NCBI RefSeq assembly: GCF_006715495.1
Contig: NZ_VFNI01000002.1
Location: 434,001-498,000, forward strand
Direction of reading: 5' to 3'
DNA from: Herbaspirillum sp. SJZ106
Lineage (GTDB): Bacteria; Pseudomonadota; Gammaproteobacteria; Burkholderiales; Burkholderiaceae_D
Length of the DNA: 64,000 nt
The notes under the pieces were generated by a model. The model searched no databases, was not told the origin of the DNA, and worked only from the letters and a program-made list of their open reading frames with translations. Shown piece after piece: positions 1 to 9,486 of the stretch (its first letter is position 1; the number at the start of each line of letters is the position of its first letter). The position numbers and the translations under genes were made by a program.

Positions 1-807
1 GTGGGCCTTGGGGCCGAAGCCGGTCATGTCGCTATCCCAGCCGAAGGCGTACACGCCTTTTTCCTGCGCGGTCTGCACCACGGCGGCGGAGTCGGTGTTC
101 TGCATCAGCACGTCCACGCCCTGGCCGATCAGGGTGGTGGCGGCTTCACGTTCCTTGCCCGGGTCGAACCACTTGTTGACCCAGACCACGGCGGTGGTCG
201 CCTTCGGGTTCACCGAACGCGCGCCCAGCGTGAAGGAATCGATGTTGCGGACCACTTCGGGAATCGGCACCGAAGCCACCACGCCCAGCTTGCCGGACTT
301 GCTCATCTTGCCCGCCACCACGCCGGCCAGGTAGGCGCCTTCATAGGTGCGCACGTCGTACTGCGCCAGGTTGTCGGCGGTCTTGAAGCCGGTGGCGTGT
401 TCGAACTTCACGTCCGGGAATTCCTTGGCCACCTTCAGCATCGCTTCCATGTAGCCGAAGGTGGTGCCGAAGATCAGCTTGTTGCCGTCGGTGGCCAGCT
501 GGCGGAACACGCGCTCGGCATCGGCGGCCGACTCGGGAATGTTCTCCACGAAGGTGGTCTTGACCTTGTCGCCGAACTTCTCCTCGACCGCCTTGCGGCC
601 CTTGTCGTGGGCGAAGGTCCAGCCGGCGTCGCCGACCGGGCCGATGTAGACGAAGGCCACCTTCAGCGGATCGGCGGCGGGCGCGGCGGCGGCAGGGGCC
701 GCAGACGGGGCTGCCGGAGCGGCTTCTTCCTTCTTGCCGCAACCGATCAGGGTTGCCGCGGCCAGGGTGGCGAGCATCGCCAGCGAGGCTCTGCGCGAAA
801 TGATCAT
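1..807 (-). CDS. BMP-family ABC transporter substrate-binding lipoprotein (3' end outside window)
   Basis: Periplasmic binding lipoprotein of the Bmp/Med family, which captures nucleosides or related purine compounds for the permease and ATPase genes just upstream. ATG at 805-807 opens a lipoprotein signal peptide with the lipidation Cys at residue 23 (LIGCGKK). A low-complexity Ala/Pro linker follows, then the Bmp fold. The last visible residues (FGWDSDMTGFGPK) match the conserved ligand-pocket region of the family. 269 codons are visible and the frame runs off the left edge, so about 80-100 residues are missing. It is the last gene of a leftward transporter operon, separated from the permease by 129 nt containing an inverted repeat. 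Purine or nucleoside specificity is inferred from family and context. Confidence 0.9.
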   Translation of the reverse strand, partial: MIISRRASLAMLATLAAATLIGCGKKEEAAPAAPSAAPAAAAPAADPLKVAFVYIGPVGDAGWTFAHDKGRKAVEEKFGDKVKTTFVENIPESAADAERVFRQLATDGNKLIFGTTFGYMEAMLKVAKEFPDVKFEHATGFKTADNLAQYDVRTYEGAYLAGVVAGKMSKSGKLGVVASVPIPEVVRNIDSFTLGARSVNPKATTAVVWVNKWFDPGKEREAATTLIGQGVDVLMQNTDSAAVVQTAQEKGVYAFGWDSDMTGFGPKAH

Positions 808-868
808 TGTGGTTCTCCCTCAGGTTGGTTGGAATGCGTATTGCGACTACGAAAAGCATCTATTCGAA

Positions 869-940
869 ATGAACGGCCGGACCGCTGCGCTGGCGTCGTT
901 GTACCGCCTTGCCGTACCGAACGTACTTCCGGCCGTTCAT
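869..940. repeat. 13-bp inverted repeat between permease and binding-protein genes
   Basis: Positions 869-881 and 928-940 are perfect reverse complements, with a 46-nt spacer. The right arm overlaps the permease stop codon. In leftward mRNA this would form a long stem-loop just upstream of the binding-protein gene, a place where processing or stabilising hairpins often raise binding-protein expression. There is no U-tract, so it is not a plain terminator. Confidence 0.6.
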
Positions 941-1857
941 GCGGAACCGGGACGGAACGGCTTGCCCAGCGACGCCGGCATGTTCAGCCGGATCCAGTCC
1001 GGATTGCGCGAGATCAGCGCCAGCACCACGATGGTGGCGATATACGGCGCCATCGACAGGATCTGCGACGGCACCGTTACGCCCATGCCCTGCAGGTAGA
1101 ACTGGGCGATGGTGACGCCGCCGAACAGCAGCGAACCGAGCAATACCCGTGCCGGGCGCCAGGTGGCGAAGGCGGTCAAGGCCAGCGCGATCCAGCCGCG
1201 CCCGGCTACCAGGCCTTCCACCCACATCGGCGTGTACACCAGCGACATGTAGGCGCCGGCCAGGCCGCAGCAGGCGCCGCCGAACAGCAGCGCCGCGTAG
1301 CGGATGCCGCGCACCGAATAGCCCAGCGCATGCGCCGACTCGGGCGACTCGCCCACCGCGCGCAGCACCAGGCCGGCGCGCGTGCGGTACAGGAACCAGA
1401 TGCTGGCCAGGCACAGCGCGAAGGCCACATAGCTCATCCAGTGCTGGTGGAACAGCGCGGCCCCGATGAAGGGAATGTCGCCCAGCAGCGGCACCGAATT
1501 GGCCTGCGCCGGCAGCGCCAGGCCCACGAAGCGCTGGCCGACGAAAGCCGACAGGCCGGCGCCGAAGATCGAGAGCGCCAGGCCCGTGGCCACCTGGTTG
1601 GTGGCCAGGCGCAGCGCCAGCCAGGCGAACAGCGTGGCCATCAGCATGCCGCACACGGCGCCGGCCATGAAGCCCAGCAACGGGCTCCTGGTCGAATAGC
1701 CGACCGCGAAGCCGGCGATGGCGGCCACCAGCATCATGCCTTCGGCACCGAGGTTGAGCACGCCGGAGCGTTCGTTGATCAGCAAGCCGATGGCCGCCAG
1801 CAGCAGCGGGGTGCCGGCGTTGATCGAGGCGGCAATGAGGGGAGCGAGTTGTTCCAT
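937..1857 (-). CDS. ABC transporter permease, BMP/nucleoside type (NupQ-like)
   Basis: 306-residue integral membrane permease of the BPD_transp_2 (LivM/RbsC-like) family, forming half of the channel of a nucleoside-type ABC importer. The N-terminus carries the characteristic NERSGVLNLGAEG segment (about residues 28-40) of the second permease in Bmp systems. About eight to nine hydrophobic helices follow. Start is ATG at 1855-1857, 4 nt after the stop of the preceding permease, so the two are translationally close. Gene order ATPase, permease, permease, binding protein is the usual one for these systems. Substrate is not readable from the sequence; purine nucleosides or bases are likely from the urate and adenine catabolic genes downstream in the window. 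Confidence 0.9.
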   Translation of the reverse strand: MEQLAPLIAASINAGTPLLLAAIGLLINERSGVLNLGAEGMMLVAAIAGFAVGYSTRSPLLGFMAGAVCGMLMATLFAWLALRLATNQVATGLALSIFGAGLSAFVGQRFVGLALPAQANSVPLLGDIPFIGAALFHQHWMSYVAFALCLASIWFLYRTRAGLVLRAVGESPESAHALGYSVRGIRYAALLFGGACCGLAGAYMSLVYTPMWVEGLVAGRGWIALALTAFATWRPARVLLGSLLFGGVTIAQFYLQGMGVTVPSQILSMAPYIATIVVLALISRNPDWIRLNMPASLGKPFRPGSA

Positions 1858-1861
1858 GGTC

Positions 1862-2948
1862 TTAGGCTTTCTTCTTCCAGGCCAGGCGGTAATCGATCAG
1901 GGTGTCGCAGGCCAGCAGCAAAAACAGCAGCATGCCCTGGAACACGCCGGTGATCGCCGAGGGCAGGCCCAGGCGCGACTGCGCCAGCTCGCCGCCCAGA
2001 TACAGCAGCGACATGATCAGCCCGCCGAGGATGGCGCCGACCGGGTGCAGGCGGCCGATGAAGGCCACGATGATGGCGGCGAAGCCATAGCCCGGCGACA
2101 CCGACGGCAGCAACTGGCCGATCGGCCCGGCGATCTCGAAGGCGCCGGCCAGGCCGGCGAAGGCGCCGGAGATCAGCAGCGACACCCACAGCGCCGAGCG
2201 TGCCGAGAAGCCGGCATAGCGCGCCGCGTGCGGCGCCACGCCGCCCACCGTCAGCGAGAAGCCGCGCAGGCTGCGCAGCATGAACACCGCCATCAGCAGC
2301 GCCGCCGCCACCGCCACCACGAAGCCCACGTGCAGGCGCGTGCCGGCCACCAGCATGGGCAGCATGAACTCGTCGGAGAACACCTTGGACTGCGGGAAGT
2401 TCATGCCGTTGGGGTCCTTCAGCGGGCCGTTCACGGCCCACATCAGCAGCAGCTGCGCCACATAGGTCAGCATCAGCGACACCAGGATCTCGTTGGCATT
2501 GAACTGGTCGCGCAGGAAGGCGGTGATGGCTGCCCAGAAAGCGCCGCCCGCGATGCCGGCGGCGATCATCAGCAGCAGGCCGGCGCCGCCGGAGATGCCG
2601 TGGCCCGGCACGTCCAGCCACACCAGCATGGCGCCGGAGGCCAGCGCGCCGACGGTGAACTGGCCCTCGGCGCCGATGTTCCAGATGCTGGCGCGAAAGC
2701 ACACCGCCAGCCCCAGCGCGCACAGGATCAGCGGGATGGATTTCAACAGCAGCTCGCTGATGGCGCGCTTGCCTGAGAACGGGGCGACCAGGAACACCTT
2801 GAGCCCGGCCAGCGGATCCTTGCCCAGCGCCAGAAACAGCAGGGCCCCCAGCAACAGCGTGAGCGCGATGGCGATCACCGGCGACCAGTACGTCATCGCG
2901 CGCGAAGGCGCGCCGCGCAGCTCAAGGCGGAAGGGCAGCGACAGCAGC

Positions 2949-2956
<8 letters not shown>
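1862..2956 (-). CDS. ABC transporter permease, BMP/nucleoside type (NupP-like)
   Basis: 364-residue permease partner of the preceding entry. It has the SIWNIGAEGQFTVGALASG segment typical of the first permease of Bmp systems and about nine hydrophobic stretches. The start chosen is ATG at 2954-2956 (MSKLLSLPF), not the upstream alternative 30 nt away, because an AGGGAGG ribosome-binding site lies six bases before it. It overlaps the 3' end of the ATPase gene by 8 nt, indicating coupled translation. Confidence 0.88.
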
Positions 2957-4496
<1,540 letters not shown>

Positions 4497-4664
4497 GTGT
4501 TTTCCCTGTGGTTCTCTTGCTTTTTCATGATTGGCGGCCGCCTGTGCGGCGGCGCGCTCCCCTGGGTTTTATAAGGCCTTTGGCGAATTGCCGATACGCG
4601 CCTCATCATAGACAAATTGGCGCCGGCCGCAAACCGCTTTTACGCGCGCCGGCCGGCCATCGGC

Positions 4665-5444
4665 TCACTTGCCGCGATGCGCCCAGGCCGTAGTGCGCCG
4701 TTCGATGATGGCGAACAATTCATACATCGCCATCGCCATGGCGCCGATCACCACCAGCCCGGCGAAGGCCAGCGGCATCTTCATCGAGGAACCGGCCGAT
4801 ACCAGCAGGTAGCCGATGCCTTCGTTGGAGGCGTTCATCTCGGACACGGTGGAACCGACGAAAGCCAGCGTGATGGCGACCTTCAGCGAGGCGAAGAAAT
4901 ACGGCATGGAGCGCGGCAGGCCGACCTTGAGCAGGATGTCCATGCGCCTGGCGCCCAGCACGCGCAATACGTCTTCCAGTTCCGGCTCCAGCGTGGCCAG
5001 GCCGGTGGCGATGTTGACCATGATCGGGAAGAACGAGATCAGGAAGGCGGTCAGGATGGCCGGGCCGGCGCCGATGCCGAACCACACCACCAGCACCGGC
5101 ACGAAGGCCGCCTTGGGCAGGGCGTTGAAGGCGGTCATCAGCGGATAGGCGGCGGCATACAGCAGCGGCGAGGAACCGACGATGAAGCCCAGCGCCACGC
5201 CCACCGCCACGGCGATGGCGAAGCCCACCATGGTGACCCAGAAGGTCGACAGCGCATGGTGGGCGATCGGGCCGGAGAATTCCACCATGGCCTGGATGAT
5301 CGACATCGGGCTGGGGAAGATGAAGTCGGAAACCTGCCACACGCTGCAGATGAACTGCCAGACGCCGAGGATGGCCAGCAGCAGGATCCATGGCGCCAGC
5401 GTGGTGGCGGCTTTGTTGAGTTTGCCGTTGAACGGGGTTTTCAT
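4665..5444 (-). CDS. ABC transporter permease, NitT/TauT (SsuC-like) family
   Basis: 259-residue permease with about six hydrophobic helices and a family-typical EAA-like loop (KAAFVPVLVVWFGIGAGPAI, about residues 110-129), which contacts the ATPase. It belongs to the nitrate/taurine/pyrimidine-precursor importer family. It is the last gene of a three-gene set with the ATPase (18-nt gap upstream) and an NMT1/THI5-type binding protein, all leftward. Because the set sits between a nucleoside transporter and urate-degrading genes, a purine or other nitrogen heterocycle is the likeliest substrate; this is inference. Confidence 0.88.
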   Translation of the reverse strand: MKTPFNGKLNKAATTLAPWILLLAILGVWQFICSVWQVSDFIFPSPMSIIQAMVEFSGPIAHHALSTFWVTMVGFAIAVAVGVALGFIVGSSPLLYAAAYPLMTAFNALPKAAFVPVLVVWFGIGAGPAILTAFLISFFPIMVNIATGLATLEPELEDVLRVLGARRMDILLKVGLPRSMPYFFASLKVAITLAFVGSTVSEMNASNEGIGYLLVSAGSSMKMPLAFAGLVVIGAMAMAMYELFAIIERRTTAWAHRGK

Positions 5445-5462
5445 GTCGTGTTCTCCGCCGGG

Positions 5463-6248
5463 TCAGGTGTTGCGCACGTGGCCGATATGCTCGCGCAGCT
5501 CGTGCACCAGGGCGTTGAAGGCATCGGTATAGGTGGTTTCCAGCGCGCAGGGGCGCGGCAGCGGGTTCTCGCGGCGCACCACGATGCGGCCCGGGCGCTT
5601 GCTCATCACGTAGATGGTGTCGGCCAGGAAAGCCGCTTCGCGCAAGTCGTGCGTGACCAGGATGACGTTGAATTTGCGCTCGGCCCACAGGTCGCGCAGC
5701 ACGCACCACAGTTCCTCGCGGGTGAAGGCGTCGAGCGCGCCGAAGGGCTCGTCCAGCAGCAGCATCTTGGGCTCATGGATCAGCGCGCGGCAGATCGAGG
5801 CGCGCTGCTGCATGCCGCCCGACAACTGCCAGGGGTATTTGTCGGCATAGCCGTCCAGGCCCACGGTCTTCAACAGCTTCAGGGCGCGCTCGGCGTATTC
5901 GGCTTTCTTTTGCTTGAAGTCGCGGCGATACGGTTCGACGATTTCCAGCGGCAGCAGCACGTTCTCCAGCGTGGTGCGCCAGGGCAGCAGCGTGGGCGCC
6001 TGGAACGCCATGCCGACGAACTTCAGCGGGCCGGTGACGGGCTGGCCGTCGATCACCACGCTGCCGCGGTTGGGCTGCTTCAGGCCCGTGGCCAGCTTCA
6101 TGAAGGTGGACTTGCCGCAGCCCGAAGGGCCGACGATGGCGATGAATTCGCCGGCCCGGGTCTGCAGGTCGATGTCTTCGACCGCGAACTCGGCGGCGCC
6201 GTCATAGGCCAGGTAGACGTGGCGGAAATCGACGAAGGTATCGCTCAT
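5463..6248 (-). CDS. ABC transporter ATP-binding protein, NitT/TauT (SsuB-like) family
   Basis: 261-residue single-domain ATPase. Walker A GPSGCGKST at about 40-48, signature LSGGMQQRASI at about 143, and Walker B LLLDEPFGALD at about 165, followed by the His loop (LVTHDLREA). ATG at 6246-6248 (MSDTFVDF) is chosen because family alignments start there; the upstream in-frame extension to 6338 is rich in Arg and Pro and has no conserved features. It sits between the binding-protein gene (101-nt gap) and the permease gene. Confidence 0.9.
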   Translation of the reverse strand: MSDTFVDFRHVYLAYDGAAEFAVEDIDLQTRAGEFIAIVGPSGCGKSTFMKLATGLKQPNRGSVVIDGQPVTGPLKFVGMAFQAPTLLPWRTTLENVLLPLEIVEPYRRDFKQKKAEYAERALKLLKTVGLDGYADKYPWQLSGGMQQRASICRALIHEPKMLLLDEPFGALDAFTREELWCVLRDLWAERKFNVILVTHDLREAAFLADTIYVMSKRPGRIVVRRENPLPRPCALETTYTDAFNALVHELREHIGHVRNT

Positions 6249-6349
6249 GGGTGGTGGTTCTTGTGTACGTGTTTGCGGCAGGCGCCGCGGGTTGCAACTG
6301 CCGACTGTCCGCATTGCCGCGGCCGGCCGGCATGGCATGGTGTGGCGCG

Positions 6350-7384
6350 TTACTTCGGCAAGACATCCAGTTCGGCCCTGGACGGCAGGAAGGAACCGTT
6401 CCAGACCTTGTCGGCGTTGACGCGGGTCTTGGTGCCGTAGGCATCCGACACCTGCGAGGCCATCAGCGTCAGGCGCGGGCCGAACACCTGGCCGTAGCCT
6501 TCGGCCTTGGCGTGCGGCGTGGCGATGGCGCTGGCAATGGCCAGCTTCAGGCGGCGCAGCTCCAGCTTCTCGTCGATCAGGCCATCGCGTTCCTTGACTG
6601 CCTTGATGGCGGCTTCGGGATTGGCGATCACATCCTTGGTGGCCTTGGCGAAGGCGCGCAGGAAAGCCTTGATGGCTTCCGGCTTCTGCCTGACCATCGC
6701 TTCCGAGGCGATGATGGCGTTGCCGTACAGCTTGACGCCGTAGTCGGGGAACATCATCACGTTGACGTCTTCATCCTTGATGCCGCGCGCGTTCAGGTTC
6801 AGCAGCGAGGTGAAGTAGAAACCGGTGACGGCATCCACGTCGCCGCGCGCCAGCATGGTTTCTCGCAGCGGCGGATCCATGCTGGTCCATTGTGTCTTGG
6901 CCGCATCCAGGCCGTTGGCCTTGGCGAAGATCGGGTAGCCGCGGCGGCCGGCGTCGAATACCGGAGCGCCCAGTTTCTTGCCCGCCAGGTCGGCCGGTTT
7001 CCTGATGCCCGATTTCTTCAGCGAGAAGATCGCCGCCGGGGTGTCGTTGTAGACCATCATCACGGCGACCGGCTTGGAAGGCGCATCCGGATTGTTGGCG
7101 GCGAATTCCATCAGCGCGGCCATGTCGGCAAAGCCCATGTCATAGGTGCCGGAGGCGACGCGGTTGACGGCGTTGCCAGAGCCGTTGCCGGCGTCGATGG
7201 TGACGTCGAGTTTTTCCTGCGCGAAGTAACCCTTGGACTTGGCCACCAGGAACAGCGCGGACGGGCCTTCGAAGCGCCAGTCCAGCTGGAATTTGATCTT
7301 GGTCTCTTGCGCGAAAGAGGACGATGCCGATACCAGGCCGAGCAACAGTGCCGCCGAGCAGCCGAGGAAGCGGAATGAACGCAT
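6350..7384 (-). CDS. NMT1/THI5-like ABC transporter substrate-binding protein
   Basis: 344-residue periplasmic binding protein. ATG at 7382-7384 opens a Sec signal peptide (MRSFRFLGCSAALLLGLVS) cleaved near SFA-QE (residue 25). The mature part begins IKFQLDWRFEGPSALFLVAKSKGYF, the hallmark opening of the NMT1/THI5 family named after thiamine-pyrimidine synthesis but used for many heterocycle importers. First gene of the transporter set and preceded by a long structured leader (7385-7600). Proteobacterial relatives are often tied to purine oxidation genes, which fits puuD and puuE here; hydroxymethylpyrimidine is an alternative substrate. Confidence 0.88.
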   Translation of the reverse strand: MRSFRFLGCSAALLLGLVSASSSFAQETKIKFQLDWRFEGPSALFLVAKSKGYFAQEKLDVTIDAGNGSGNAVNRVASGTYDMGFADMAALMEFAANNPDAPSKPVAVMMVYNDTPAAIFSLKKSGIRKPADLAGKKLGAPVFDAGRRGYPIFAKANGLDAAKTQWTSMDPPLRETMLARGDVDAVTGFYFTSLLNLNARGIKDEDVNVMMFPDYGVKLYGNAIIASEAMVRQKPEAIKAFLRAFAKATKDVIANPEAAIKAVKERDGLIDEKLELRRLKLAIASAIATPHAKAEGYGQVFGPRLTLMASQVSDAYGTKTRVNADKVWNGSFLPSRAELDVLPK

Positions 7385-7600
7385 GGGGAAGTCTCCCGAA
7401 AAGCGATTGAAAGAAAAAGAAGGTGGAAACCGCAATGCGCGCAACACCAAGGAGGAGATCGGCCGAGCAAAACGAACGGCTCGCGACGCATTCCGGTAAT
7501 GCGGTTCCCACCGAAGTACAGGCTCAAGACTTGGCTTGCCGGCCCAGAAGGAGTCGCCGGCTCGCCGTACTGCATGCACTACGTTGCTGCTGTTGCCGGA
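7385..7600 (-). promoter_or_regulatory. Structured 5' leader of the NMT1-type transporter; candidate xanthine-I (NMT1-motif) riboswitch
   Basis: The untranslated leader, read leftward, contains a GCCGGC-12 nt-GCCGGC hairpin near 7540-7565, then a GTACTTCGGTGGGAACC segment and a 6-bp hairpin with loop ACCGG (7487-7503), and ends about 100 nt before the start codon. Known: NMT1-motif RNAs are xanthine/urate-sensing riboswitches usually found upstream of NMT1-family transporter genes in proteobacteria. Seen: structure and context only. I cannot verify the consensus from memory, so this is a candidate. Confidence 0.4.
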
Positions 7601-7669
7601 GCCTGCCGCACGGGAAGGAAGACCGCCCGGCAGGCTCCTTTGAAGCGCCCCGTCGCCGGAGCGCTTCAA
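7598..7669 (-). terminator. Two stem-loops downstream of the first porin
   Basis: Two perfect inverted repeats follow the porin stop: 7640-7648 with 7661-7669 (9 bp, 12-nt loop), and 7598-7608 with 7628-7638 (11 bp, 19-nt loop). Neither has a clear U-tract on the leftward strand, so they may be a factor-assisted terminator, a 3'-end stabiliser, or the beginning of the following leader. Confidence 0.4.
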
Positions 7670-7682
7670 TACTGCGCATCCG

Positions 7683-8771
7683 TCAGAAACGATGACGAAT
7701 GCCGACGCCGAAGGAAGTGGCGTTGCTTTGGGTCGAGATCTTGTCGTTCATGACGATCGCATACACGTCGGTGCGCTTGGACAGGAAATAGTCGTAGCCG
7801 ACCGAAGTGGTGTTGCGCGAGACGTCGCCGCTGGTGCTGGCCAGCAGGTCGCCGGTGCGCTTGGTGCGGGCGAAGCCGGCCAGGATCGAACCGTTGCCCA
7901 CCGGCGCCGACAGGCCCACGCTGTAGACCTTGTCCTTGGCTTGCGGATTGCCGTTGGTGGTGTCCTTGCTGGACTGGAAGGTGCCGTACAGCTTGACCAC
8001 CTTGAAGTCATAGGTGGCGCCGGCCATCCAGGTCTTCTGGCGGGTGATCGAGGCGAACGGCGCGGTGGCGTCGATGATGGCGCTGCCCGAGTTCGGGTTG
8101 CTGACCTGGGCATCGAAGTACAGGCCGGTCAGGGCCAGGCCGCCGTTGAAGTACAGCGCGTTCACGCCGATGTTCTTCTTGCCGGTCTGGCCGGCGACTT
8201 CACCCAACTGGTAATGCAGGTTGGCCTGCAGGCCGCCGAACTTGGGCGTGGTGTAGATGATTTCATTGCTCCAGCCGCTATCGGCCGCGTTGGCCTGGGT
8301 CCAGCTGCGGGCGCCGAAGTTTCCCGATGGCGTATAGACGTGCAGCACCAGCGGCGAGAAGGTGAAGGAGTCGCCGAACGGGTTGAACAGGACGGTCGGC
8401 AGGAAGCTTGGCGCCAGGCCGCGGCCCAGCATCACGCGGCCGTAGCTGCCGGCCAGCGCGATGTTGGCGTCGCGCGAGAACAGGTTGTCGCCGGCAAAGC
8501 GGCCATAGGCGCCGGTGTCGGTCTGGAAGAACGAGGTCAGGGCGAATTCCGCCTTCAGGCCGCCGCCGAGGTCTTCGGTGCCCTTGAAGCCGATCCACGA
8601 AGTGGTCAGGCCGCCGGAGCCGACCGATGCCTTGCCGCCGGTGTCGCCGCTGTTCTTCATGCTGCCGGCGAAGGCGTCGACCAGGCCGCTGATGGTGACG
8701 CTGGACTGTGCCATTGCGCTGCCGGCCACCAGACAGGATGCCAAGGCCAGTGCCAAACGAGTTTTTTTCAT
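7683..8771 (-). CDS. Gram-negative outer-membrane porin (Burkholderiales type)
   Basis: 362-residue trimeric porin that lets small solutes cross the outer membrane. ATG at 8769-8771 opens a signal peptide (MKKTRLALALASCLVAG) cleaved after AMA, giving the family-typical mature start QSSVTISGLVDAF. The body shows alternating beta-strand patterns (for example GFKGTEDLGGGLKAEF), and the chain ends in the C-terminal Phe (GIRHRF) needed for outer-membrane assembly. It diverges from puuD over a 715-nt intergenic region containing candidate operators, so it may supply the outer-membrane entry step for the transporters to its left. Confidence 0.93.
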   Translation of the reverse strand: MKKTRLALALASCLVAGSAMAQSSVTISGLVDAFAGSMKNSGDTGGKASVGSGGLTTSWIGFKGTEDLGGGLKAEFALTSFFQTDTGAYGRFAGDNLFSRDANIALAGSYGRVMLGRGLAPSFLPTVLFNPFGDSFTFSPLVLHVYTPSGNFGARSWTQANAADSGWSNEIIYTTPKFGGLQANLHYQLGEVAGQTGKKNIGVNALYFNGGLALTGLYFDAQVSNPNSGSAIIDATAPFASITRQKTWMAGATYDFKVVKLYGTFQSSKDTTNGNPQAKDKVYSVGLSAPVGNGSILAGFARTKRTGDLLASTSGDVSRNTTSVGYDYFLSKRTDVYAIVMNDKISTQSNATSFGVGIRHRF

Positions 8772-9060
8772 TACGCTCCCCTGTTTAAAAAGACGCCGAA
8801 CGGAATTGCCCGGCAAGTTCAGATCGTTCCACCGCAGGCGAACGGTGTTGCTGCTCTCCCGTTCCATTCGTCACTACGGATTCAGAACGGATGTTTAGCA
8901 GATATCGTGCCAATGCCATTTCGTTTGCTGGTGGAATTTCCTGCGCCTTTTCCGGGGCGGGACGCGCGTGGGCGCCATGCAGGCTGCGAGGCCGGTGCGG
9001 GCCTGGCTGTTTTCCCCCAACAATAGCCGCTGTAGCGGGTTGCCAACGCGACCTCATTTT

Positions 9061-9090
9061 GTTGACAATGGTTTTTTCTATTTGCAACAA
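9061..9090. promoter_or_regulatory. Candidate operator, copy 1 of shared bipartite motif
   Basis: GTTGACAAT at 9061-9069, then a 9-nt gap, then TATTTGCAACAA at 9079-9090. The same two blocks with the same spacing recur at 13043-13072 upstream of the FCD/GntR gene. A shared site at a regulator promoter and at the porin/puuD promoter suggests autoregulation plus control of purine genes. The TTGACA may also serve as a -35 box. Confidence 0.5.
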
Positions 9091-9244
9091 CTTGGTGCTT
9101 CGCATGCACTGGATTTGACGCAATGCACTAAAACCGGAGGAGCGCCGGTTATGCATGTGAATCAAGGTAACCCCGAAGAACCGCGCCAATACTGGTCATC
9201 CGGGAGTTGTCATGAGGGCTTGCGCTTTGATTCTGTTAGAAAAT

Positions 9245-9279
9245 ATTGTCGACATTATTTTCGACGATTGTGGCGAATC
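9245..9279. promoter_or_regulatory. Candidate second operator cluster (TGTCGACA palindrome and GATTGTGGCGAATC)
   Basis: ATTGTCGAC at 9245-9253 is the reverse complement of the GTCGACAAT block found at 13043-13051 and contains the 8-bp palindrome TGTCGACA (9247-9254). GATTGTGGCGAATC at 9266-9279 differs at two positions from GATTGTCGCCAATC at 13249-13262. Both pairs link the puuD promoter to the GntR promoter region. Confidence 0.35.
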
Positions 9280-9486
9280 ATGATGCGAATGCGGCCCTGT
9301 CCGTATCATCGGGGCGGCAATGGGGCATGATTCGCCATGGGCACGGTGCCGAGCGCCGGTCGGCGATTCCGTGGGTGCTTGCCGGATATTGCTCTCGTGA
9401 CCCGGCACTATTTATGCTAGAACCGACAACATCCACCGGCCTCGCATGGTGGGCCGCCTAACAACCCTGAGGAAACCGATCCGAAC

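Larger units (their letters stand above)
8772..9486. promoter_or_regulatory. Divergent porin/puuD promoter region
   Basis: No credible gene in these 715 nt; open frames here lack family features and ribosome-binding sites. The region is AT-richer from about 9050 to 9300 and holds the candidate operators listed separately at 9061-9090 and 9245-9279. Long untranslated or regulatory DNA between divergent, probably co-regulated genes is the best reading. Confidence 0.6.

Noticed and set aside
341..859. 172-codon leftward frame at the lipoprotein gene
   Set aside because: It is out of frame with the real Bmp lipoprotein (start 807), which has a lipobox and family motifs.
1..1953. 650-codon rightward open frame
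   Set aside because: It is the complement of the Bmp and permease genes; its product is a His/Gly/Arg-rich mix with no domain, caused by high GC.
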